Source: Curtobacterium sp. MCBA15_012 (GTDB lineage Bacteria > Actinomycetota > Actinomycetes > Actinomycetales > Microbacteriaceae). Taken from it: a stretch of DNA of 64,000 nt. Every line of letters begins with the position of its first letter. Position 1 is the first letter of the stretch. Under the pieces are notes generated by a model. That model made no database searches. It was given only the letters and a program-made list of their open reading frames with translations, and was not told where the DNA came from. The DNA lies in the NCBI RefSeq assembly GCF_001864935.2, contig NZ_CP126267.1, positions 1,240,001-1,304,000 of the forward strand, in the 5' to 3' direction. Positions 58,091 to 64,000 of this stretch are shown here, one piece after another. The translations under genes were made by a program, and so were the position numbers.

Positions 58091-58139
58091 TCCCGCGGCG
58101 AACCCGCGCCACCCCGAAGAACCCTTCCCGAGGAGAACC

Positions 58140-59465
58140 ATGAACACCAAGCTCACCGCCCGCCGAGCGGGGGTGGCCGTCGCGATGCTCGCGGTCGCCG
58201 CTGCCGCCCTCACCGGTTGCTCCGCCGGTTCCGGATCCGGCAGTGCTGCCGGCGACGGCACCGGGGACATCGTCGTCTGGGGCCACCAGGGCCAGGACAG
58301 CGAGGTCAGCGCCATCCAGGACACCGTCAAGTCGTTCAACGCGTCGCAGAAGAAGGTGCACGTCACCCTCAAGCTGATCTCCGGTGACACCTACACGAGC
58401 ACCGTCACGAACACGCCCACGAACAAGCTGCCCGACGTGCTCGAGATGGACGGGCCGACGCTCGCCAGCTACGCGTACAACGGCAAGCTCGCGCCGCTGA
58501 CCGGCTCCGTGTCGAAGTCGACCGTGTCGAACGCGACCGACGGCTCCATCGCCGAGGGCACGTACGACGGCAAGCTCTACGGCCTGGCCCAGTACAGCTC
58601 CGCGATGGGCCTGTACGGCAACAAGAAGATGCTCGAGGCGGCCGGGGTGTCCATCCCCAGTTCGCCGTCCGAGGCGTGGACCCCGGACCAGTTCTCGGAC
58701 GCGCTGAAGAAGCTCGCCGCCGCGAACGCGTCGGGCAAGTCGCTCGACCTGTCCGAGTCGGCCCTGAACGGCGAGTGGGGCACGTACGGCTTCTCGCCGA
58801 TGCTGCAGTCCGCCGGGGGCAACCTCGTCAAGGGCGACAAGGCGTCGGGCGTGCTCGACTCGTCCGACTCGGTCAAGGCCCTCGAGGACATCGCGTCCTG
58901 GAAGCCCTACGTCGACTCGAACACCGACGGCAACGCCTTCCCGAACGGCCGTGTCGCGCTGAGCCTCAGCGGGCACTGGAACTACCCGACCTACTCGAAG
59001 GCGGTCGGCAGCGACCTCGTCGCCCTGCCGCTGCCGAACTTCGGTGACGGCGAGAAGGTCGGCGCCGGTTCCTGGACCTGGGGCATCGGTTCCGCGACGA
59101 AGCACGGCAAGGCCGCCGGTGCCTTCCTCGACTACCTGCTGAACGACGCGAACGTGAAGGCCATCACCGACGCCAACGGCGCACCCGCGGCGACCAAGTC
59201 GGCGTTCACCGCGCAGAGCGTCTACCAGTCGGGCGGCGCGCTCGCCCTCTGGGGCAAGCAGCTCGAGGCGTCCTGCCCGGCGACCGCGATCACGAAGGAC
59301 TGCATCGCCGTCTACCGTCCGGTGACCCCGGGCTACCCGGTCATCACGTCGAAGTTCTCCAGCGCCCTGTCGGCGGTCTGGGGCGGCGCCGACGCGAAGG
59401 AGCAGCTGACCACCGCTGCGAAGTCGATCGACCAGGCCTACTCGGACAACAACGACTACAAGTGA
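58140..59465 (+). CDS. ABC transporter sugar-binding lipoprotein (CUT1 family)
   Basis: Protein of 441 residues with a lipoprotein signal: ARRAGVAVAMLAVAAAALTGC gives an LTGC lipobox near residue 29. The mature part has the family-1 solute-binding fold: GDIVVWGHQGQDSEVSAIQDTVKSFNAS, PDVLEMDGPTLASYAYNGKLAPLT, YDGKLYGLAQYSSAMGLYGNKKML, and WTWGIGSATKHGKAAGAFLDYLL. It delivers a sugar to the two permeases that follow. No ATPase gene is in the cluster, so a shared MsiK-type ATPase elsewhere probably powers it, as in many actinobacteria. AGGAGAACC precedes ATG 58140. Confidence 0.94.
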   Translation: MNTKLTARRAGVAVAMLAVAAAALTGCSAGSGSGSAAGDGTGDIVVWGHQGQDSEVSAIQDTVKSFNASQKKVHVTLKLISGDTYTSTVTNTPTNKLPDVLEMDGPTLASYAYNGKLAPLTGSVSKSTVSNATDGSIAEGTYDGKLYGLAQYSSAMGLYGNKKMLEAAGVSIPSSPSEAWTPDQFSDALKKLAAANASGKSLDLSESALNGEWGTYGFSPMLQSAGGNLVKGDKASGVLDSSDSVKALEDIASWKPYVDSNTDGNAFPNGRVALSLSGHWNYPTYSKAVGSDLVALPLPNFGDGEKVGAGSWTWGIGSATKHGKAAGAFLDYLLNDANVKAITDANGAPAATKSAFTAQSVYQSGGALALWGKQLEASCPATAITKDCIAVYRPVTPGYPVITSKFSSALSAVWGGADAKEQLTTAAKSIDQAYSDNNDYK

Positions 59466-59538
59466 TCGGCCGTGGCGGCGTCGGACCTCGGCGCCGCCAC
59501 CCCGGTCCTCCCGCAGAACCAGGAGACCAGGAGTCCTC

Positions 59539-60525
59539 GTGACCACCACGACCACCCCGCAGCCGGCCGCGCCGGCAGCACCGTCCGCCGAACGGCGCCG
59601 TCGGGCACCCCGGCAGCTCCGCCGGCAGCGCAGCGACCTCGTCGCCGGTCCGCTCATGGCCCTGCCCGCGATGGCCGGCATCGTCCTGTTCATCGCGGTG
59701 CCGTTCGCCGCGGCCATCGGGCTGTCCTTCTTCAACGTGCAGCTCGGCTCCCCGCGTCCGCCGACGTTCGTGGGGATGAGCCAGTACGTCCGGCTGTTCA
59801 CGGACCCGGTCGAGGCGCCCCAGTTCCTCCGGGCCCTCGGGAACAACCTGTTCTTCGCGGCGGTCGTCATCCCGCTGCAGACAGGGCTCGCCCTGGTCTT
59901 CGCCGTGCTGCTCAACCAGCAGCTCAAGGGCATCCGGTTCTTCCGCACCTTCTTCTTCATGCCCGTCGTGTTCCCGATGGCGCTCGTCGCGGTCATCTGG
60001 CGCGTCATCCTCGACCGCAGCGGCAGTGGCCTGCTGAACAGTGCCGTCGACGCGGTCACCGGGGGAGCGGTCGGTCCGCACGACTGGCTCGGCTCCGGCG
60101 CGACCGCGATGCTGTCCGTCATCGCGCTGTCCGTCTGGCAGGGCGTCGGGTTCCAGATGGTGATCATCCTCGCCGCGCTGCAGGAGATCCCCGAGGAACG
60201 CTACGAGGCGGCCCGGCTGGATCGGGCGAACGGCTTCCAGCAGTTCGTGCACATCACCGTCCCTGGCGTGCGCAACACCCTGATCTTCGTGGTGTTGCTC
60301 ACCACGATCTTCGCGTTCCGCGTCTACGACCAGGTGTACATCCTGATCACCACGGCCGGGGGCAACGAGAACGCCCTGCGCACCGTCCTGTACCAGGCCA
60401 CGAACGCGATCATCACCGAGAACAGCGTCGGCCGTGCCACCGCGATCTCCGTGGTCCTGTTCGTGATCATCGTCGTCATCGCGCTGGTCCAGCGGGCCGT
60501 GCTCCGACAGAGGAGTGAGAGTTGA
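59539..60525 (+). CDS. ABC sugar transporter permease (MalF-like)
   Basis: Protein of 328 residues with six membrane helices after a 45-residue Pro/Arg-rich cytosolic tail. ALPAMAGIVLFIAVPFAAAIGLSFFNV is the first helix. The EAA loop is EIPEERYEAARLDRANGFQQFVHITVPGVRNTLIF, which docks to the ATPase. The family is the binding-protein-dependent CUT1 permease, MalF side. GTG 59539 is used as start. The MalG-like gene begins four bases before its end, so both are translated together. The substrate is set by the binding protein and GH32 context, probably a fructoside (inference). Confidence 0.94.
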   Translation: MTTTTTPQPAAPAAPSAERRRRAPRQLRRQRSDLVAGPLMALPAMAGIVLFIAVPFAAAIGLSFFNVQLGSPRPPTFVGMSQYVRLFTDPVEAPQFLRALGNNLFFAAVVIPLQTGLALVFAVLLNQQLKGIRFFRTFFFMPVVFPMALVAVIWRVILDRSGSGLLNSAVDAVTGGAVGPHDWLGSGATAMLSVIALSVWQGVGFQMVIILAALQEIPEERYEAARLDRANGFQQFVHITVPGVRNTLIFVVLLTTIFAFRVYDQVYILITTAGGNENALRTVLYQATNAIITENSVGRATAISVVLFVIIVVIALVQRAVLRQRSES

Positions 60526-61370
60526 CCACCATCCGCCCGCGCCGTCTGGCGTCCAAGACCGGCTCCTACGCGATCCTGATCGTCCTCTCGGCGCTCATGT
60601 TCGCCCCCGTCTACTACCTGCTCCTCGGCAGCTTCAAGCCGAGCGGCGAGGTCCTCGACGGGTTCACCGGCTTCCTGCCGACCCACCTGTCGCTCGACAA
60701 CTACCGCGGCGTGTTCGCGGCGCTCGACTCCGACGCCACCGGGTACTTCTGGCAGTTCATGACGAACTCGGTGCTCATCTCGCTCGTGGTCGTCGTCGGC
60801 GGGCTCGTCGTGAACGCCATGGCCGGGTACTCGTTCGCGCGGCTGCAGTGGAAGGGCAAGAACGCCGTGTTCCTGCTCGTGGTGCTGCTCGTCATCGTGC
60901 CGTTCGAGTCGGTCGCGGTGCCCCTGCTGTACCTGCTGAACGGTCAGCGCGACACCCTGGTCGTGCAGATGATCCCGTTCATCGCGAACGCCTTCTCGAT
61001 CTTCCTGTTCTACACGTTCTTCCTCAACCTGCCGAAGAGTGTCGAGGAGGCCGCACGGCTCGACGGACTCGGGGCCTTCGGCACGTTCGTGCGCGTGGTC
61101 GTGCCGAACGCCCGCCCGGTGTTCGCGACGGTCGCGATCCTGACGTTCCTCAGCTCGTGGGGCTCGTACCTGTGGCCCTCGATCGTCACCTCCGACCCGA
61201 CCGCCCGCCCGCTGCCGCTCGAGATCAGCGTGTTCTCGGGCCAGGAGCCCGTCGACTGGGGCCAGACGTTCGCGTTCGGCACGCTGCTCGTGCTGCCCGT
61301 CTTGATCGTCTTCCTCGCCTTCCAGCGGTACTTCATCCAGAGCGTCGCCGGCTCGGCCGTCAAGGGATGA
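60522..61370 (+). CDS. ABC sugar transporter permease (MalG-like)
   Basis: Protein of 282 residues with six membrane helices. The first helix is YAILIVLSALMFAPVYYLLLGSFKP, the substrate-facing MAGYSFARLQWKGKNAVFLLVVLLVIVPFESVAVPLL region follows, and the EAA loop is LPKSVEEAARLDGLGAFGTFVRVVVPNARPVFATVAIL. It forms a heterodimer with the preceding MalF-like permease. The start overlaps the previous stop codon by four bases, and its own stop overlaps the hydrolase start (ATGA), so the whole sugar operon is tightly coupled. Confidence 0.95.
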   Translation: MTTIRPRRLASKTGSYAILIVLSALMFAPVYYLLLGSFKPSGEVLDGFTGFLPTHLSLDNYRGVFAALDSDATGYFWQFMTNSVLISLVVVVGGLVVNAMAGYSFARLQWKGKNAVFLLVVLLVIVPFESVAVPLLYLLNGQRDTLVVQMIPFIANAFSIFLFYTFFLNLPKSVEEAARLDGLGAFGTFVRVVVPNARPVFATVAILTFLSSWGSYLWPSIVTSDPTARPLPLEISVFSGQEPVDWGQTFAFGTLLVLPVLIVFLAFQRYFIQSVAGSAVKG

Positions 61371-62341
61371 CGCCGGACCCGGTGACGCCCGACCCGACGA
61401 CGCTCGACCCCCAGGTCGTCGCCCTCCTCGCGCGGCTCGCCCGCGACCCGTCCGGAGGGGGAGCCGGCGGGCCCGCGACGGTGGCCGGCCAGCGCGCGCA
61501 GGCCGTCCGGTTCGCGGCGCTCGCCGGACCCGTGGTCGCGGTCGGGATGGTCGAGGACCGGACGCTCCCGACGGCGCACGGCGACGTCCCGGTCCGCCTG
61601 TACGTCCCGGACGCGGTGGAGGCCCGTGGCCCGCTGCCCGTCACCGTGTTCCTGCACGGTGGCGGGTGGGTGCTCGGCGACCTCGACAGTCAGGACCACA
61701 TCGCCCGGGTCGTGTGCGCCCGGGCACGGTGCCTAGTCGTGTCCGTGGACTACCGGCTCGCGCCCGAGCACCCCTTCCCGGCGGCGGTGGACGACGCGGA
61801 GGGCGCCGTGGCTTGGATCCTCGACCACGCCGACCAGCTCGGCGGCGACCCGGAGCGGGTCGTCCTGTTCGGCGAGAGCGCCGGAGCGACCCTCGCGGCG
61901 GTCGCGGCCCGTCACGCTCGCGACCGCGGCGGCCGACAGCCGGTCCTGCAGGTCCTCGTCCACCCGGTGACCGACCACGCCGACGACTCCGGTTCGATGC
62001 GCACCTTCGCCGACGGCCCGGTCCTCACCGCGGCGCAGATGCGGTGGTTCTGGGACACGTACCTCGGCGACGCGGACGGGTCCGACCCGCGCGCGTCACC
62101 GATCCGCACCCCCGACCTGCACGGCGTCGCCCCGGCCATGGTCGTCTCGGCCGCGGTCGACCCGCTGCTCGACCAGGGTGTCCGGTACGTCGAGGCCCTG
62201 CGCGCCGCCCGGGTCCCGGTCCGCCACGAGGTCGTGCCCGGCGTCCCGCACGCCTTCCTGTCGTTCACCGGAGAGGTCGAGCGGTCGGCCGCGACCCTCG
62301 ACGCGATCGCCGACGCGATCCGGACGGCTGTCCGCCGCTGA
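61367..62341 (+). CDS. Alpha/beta hydrolase, hormone-sensitive-lipase type
   Basis: Protein of 324 residues. VTVFLHGGGWVLGDLDS carries the HGGG oxyanion motif, VVSVDYRLAPEHPFPAAVDDAEGAVAWI follows, and VVLFGESAGATLAAVAA holds the nucleophile in GESAG. SAAVDPLLDQG places the Asp and GVPHAFLSF the His of the triad. It is an esterase of the HSL family (bacterial EstE/LipH-like) acting on short acyl esters. Coupling to the sugar operon suggests it may remove acyl groups from imported sugars, which is inference. ATG 61367 overlaps the permease stop codon. Confidence 0.93.
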   Translation: MTPDPVTPDPTTLDPQVVALLARLARDPSGGGAGGPATVAGQRAQAVRFAALAGPVVAVGMVEDRTLPTAHGDVPVRLYVPDAVEARGPLPVTVFLHGGGWVLGDLDSQDHIARVVCARARCLVVSVDYRLAPEHPFPAAVDDAEGAVAWILDHADQLGGDPERVVLFGESAGATLAAVAARHARDRGGRQPVLQVLVHPVTDHADDSGSMRTFADGPVLTAAQMRWFWDTYLGDADGSDPRASPIRTPDLHGVAPAMVVSAAVDPLLDQGVRYVEALRAARVPVRHEVVPGVPHAFLSFTGEVERSAATLDAIADAIRTAVRR

Positions 62342-62389
62342 CGGAGGGTCGGGGTGCCACGGAGCGGACACCCGTTCCCCGTCCCACTA

Positions 62390-62395
62390 CCATCA
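62390..62395 (+). promoter_or_regulatory. Candidate -10 (TACCAT) of the lipoprotein gene
   Basis: TACCAT lies about 100 bases before GTG 62498, so this transcript would have a leader, unlike the leaderless class. GGGGAGGG precedes the start codon. Confidence 0.35.
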
Positions 62396-62497
62396 GCCCG
62401 TACGGGGGTACCCACAAGTAGTGGACGCGCGCATCGTCGCCGCCGGGAACACGGGCGATCGGCCTGAGGACCTCCACGACGGGGAGGGCAGGTCGCA

Positions 62498-63238
62498 GTG
62501 ACGCGGTACCGACGACCAGCACTCGGCGTCGCCACGGTGCTCACCGCGGCGCTCGTCGCGGGTCTGCTCGCGGGCTGCTCGGGTCCGCTCCCCGGTGGGG
62601 CCGGCGGCTCGACCGGCACCGGACACGGAAGCGAGTCCCGCGTGATCCACCACGGACCGACCCCGACCGCGATGCGCCACGAGGACGGCGTCGAGGTGTG
62701 GGACCTCACCGGACCGCCGACCGTCGAGGCCTTCGGCATCGACACCCGCGGGCGCGCGCCGCTTCGCGGCGCCACCGGGGCCTACAGCTCGACCCCGGAG
62801 CGGCAGGTCCGGCTGCTCCTGCCCGGCGGGCGGTCCGTCGACCTCGCGGCGGGGGAGGTCATCTTCGAGGCGTCGGACTCCGAGGAGGCGGTGACCGACC
62901 CGGACAGCGGCGAGGTGATCATCCCCCAGGGGCGCCGGTTCTTCCTGCGCGTCGACGGCGTCACCGAGGAGGGCGTCGACGCCGGGGTCGGTGCCTTCCG
63001 CGACGCGCTGCAGCGAGCCGACCTGCCGACGACGAAGGCGGACGAACTGCGGGACCGGGCGACCGAGCCCGCCGCGACGGCCGACACGATGAGCACGAAG
63101 CGCATCGGCGAGAGTGTCGAGGTCCCCGGCGTGCAGGGCGCGACGGCGTCCGTCAGCTCGTCGTTCGGGCCCCGGCCCGACGTGCTCGTCTTCCAGCTGC
63201 AGGTCTCCGTCGCGTGGGACCCGGTCCCGATCCCCTGA
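62498..63238 (+). CDS. Lipoprotein of unknown function
   Basis: Protein of 246 residues. YRRPALGVATVLTAALVAGLLAGC is a lipoprotein signal with an LAGC lipobox near residue 27. The mature protein begins SGPLPGGAGGSTGTGHGS, a linker, and then has two beta-rich parts: ERQVRLLLPGGRSVDLAAGEVIFE and GRRFFLRVDGVTEEGVDAGVGAFRDALQRADL, ending DVLVFQLQVSVAWDPVPIP. I do not recognise a family. It is likely anchored outside the membrane. It does not overlap either neighbour and may be a single-gene unit. Confidence 0.75.
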   Translation: MTRYRRPALGVATVLTAALVAGLLAGCSGPLPGGAGGSTGTGHGSESRVIHHGPTPTAMRHEDGVEVWDLTGPPTVEAFGIDTRGRAPLRGATGAYSSTPERQVRLLLPGGRSVDLAAGEVIFEASDSEEAVTDPDSGEVIIPQGRRFFLRVDGVTEEGVDAGVGAFRDALQRADLPTTKADELRDRATEPAATADTMSTKRIGESVEVPGVQGATASVSSSFGPRPDVLVFQLQVSVAWDPVPIP

Positions 63239-63240
63239 AC

Positions 63241-63380
63241 GCCCGCGACCGCGACCACAGCCGCGACCACGGCTGCGACAGCGACAGCGACCGCGACCAC
63301 AGCCGCGACCGCGACAGCGACAGCGACGGCGACCACAGCCGCGACCACGGCTGCGACCGCGACCACGGCCCGCGCCCGCG
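63241..63380 (+). repeat. Low-complexity GCGACC tract
   Basis: About 140 bases built from GCGACC, GCGACA and CACAGC units, similar in kind to the hisH-hisA spacer. No start or ribosome-binding site is evident. Stop-free frames across it are an effect of the repeat. Confidence 0.75.
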
Positions 63381-63510
63381 CCGCCGCCCTGCGGGAAGTC
63401 GCACCTCTGCGCGGCTTCCCGCACCCCCCGGCCCCTGCCGTCCGCCCGTCTCCGGCGTCGAGTTAGCGTCACATGACCGACCGACCCGCAGCACGGTGAA
63501 CAGGGGCCCC

Positions 63511-64000
63511 ATGCTCATCTCGACCGACACGACCGCAGCCGCTCCCGCGCAGCCGCCGCGGTCGGCACCGCACCCCTTCGACGTCACGCTGCTCGACGGC
63601 CTCGCCGCCGTCGCCGAGCGACTGCCCGACGCCCTCGCCCTGACCGACGAGCACACGTCGTTCACGCACGCGGAGCTGGACCGCACGGCCCGGGCGCTCG
63701 GCGCGCTCCTGCACGAGCAGCTCACGCCGGACGACCACAGCGGTCGCGGTGTCGGCGCCGAGCCCGGGGGAGCGTCGGTCCCGGTCGGGGTGATGGTCGC
63801 GCACGGTCACGGCTCGGTCGTGGCGCTGCTCGGGCTCGTGCACGCCGGACGGATCATCGTCGCCCTCGACCCGTTCCTCCCCGAGGCCCGGCTGCAGCAC
63901 GTGATGGCGCTCGCCGGGATCGTCGACGTCGTCGCGGACGACGAACACGCCGACCGTGCGCGCGAGCTCGTCGCCGCCCAGGGCCGGGGCGGCCGGGTCC
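63511..64000 (+). CDS. AMP-binding (adenylate-forming) enzyme, 3' end beyond window
   Basis: Partial gene with 163 codons before the right edge. After a 20-residue Ala/Pro-rich start, FDVTLLDGLAAVAERLPDALALTDEHTSFTHAELDRTARALGALL is the typical start of an ANL-superfamily adenylation domain, followed by VPVGVMVAHGHGSVVALLGLVHAGRIIVALDPFLPEARLQHVMALAG. These are the early core segments of acyl- or amino-acid-activating enzymes; the ATP motif lies beyond the edge. It could be a stand-alone ligase or the start of a peptide synthetase. ATG 63511 follows AGGGG. Confidence 0.8.
   Translation, partial: MLISTDTTAAAPAQPPRSAPHPFDVTLLDGLAAVAERLPDALALTDEHTSFTHAELDRTARALGALLHEQLTPDDHSGRGVGAEPGGASVPVGVMVAHGHGSVVALLGLVHAGRIIVALDPFLPEARLQHVMALAGIVDVVADDEHADRARELVAAQGRGGRV

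Overview
This window is very GC-rich, densely coded and rich in GTG starts. Gene content and order (rpsO/pnp, M16 peptidase-dapB, dapA-rnj-ftsK, pgsA-cinA-clgR-recA-recX-miaB-miaA-dapF-hflX-lexA, parA-scpA-scpB-rlu-cmk-der) indicate an actinobacterium. Secreted GH6 and GH32 enzymes and the overall synteny suggest the family Microbacteriaceae, perhaps Curtobacterium; the genus is my inference. I found no rRNA, CRISPR array, phage or transposase gene.

Layout. 1-7.8 kb: a partial GH6 cellulase, a VanZ-like protein, rpsO, an FMN reductase, a secreted transglycosylase-like protein, pnp, a YbhB protein and a TetR regulator. 8-14.2 kb: M16 peptidase, histidine phosphatase, GNAT, dapB, a TIGR01777 oxidoreductase, thyA and folA. 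14.4-24.7 kb: dapA, rnj, a MacB-like adaptor/ATPase/permease operon, ftsK, pgsA and cinA. 24.8-35.2 kb: clgR, DUF3046, recA-recX, miaB-miaA-dapF, a methyltransferase, hflX, and lexA divergent from a small LysM protein. Good LexA boxes lie at recA (two) and between lexA and the LysM gene, so this stretch is a compact SOS locus. 35.4-39.7 kb: hisC-hisB-hisH, hisA/priA and sseB. 39.9-48.3 kb: parA, scpA, scpB, a pseudouridine synthase with a long RGG-like repeat arm, tyrA, cmk and der, mainly chromosome segregation and core metabolism. 48.4-55.2 kb: a membrane protein, an aldo/keto reductase, a RecQ helicase with a phosphoribosyltransferase-like tail, an SGNH hydrolase, an EEP hydrolase and a membrane protein with a collagen-like tail. 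55.3-62.3 kb: tRNA-Pro(GGG), a frameshifted lipoprotein, and a LacI-controlled sugar operon (GH32, CUT1 ABC transporter, alpha/beta hydrolase). 62.5-64 kb: a lipoprotein and a truncated AMP-binding gene.

Three non-coding themes stand out. First, about twenty genes have a TANNNT-like -10 hexamer 6-9 bases before the start codon, implying widespread leaderless transcription; at 10416-10425 one palindrome gives this element to two divergent genes. Second, a family of 60-68 bp palindromes (five full copies plus half copies) lies between genes, with three copies clustered beside the RecQ gene. Third, the word GGGAGGCGCG and its complement recur in terminator stems, tandem repeats and some coding regions, and several 34-39 bp tandem repeats look like VNTR loci. 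A half copy of the long palindrome sits exactly where the GH32 reading frame appears to shift.
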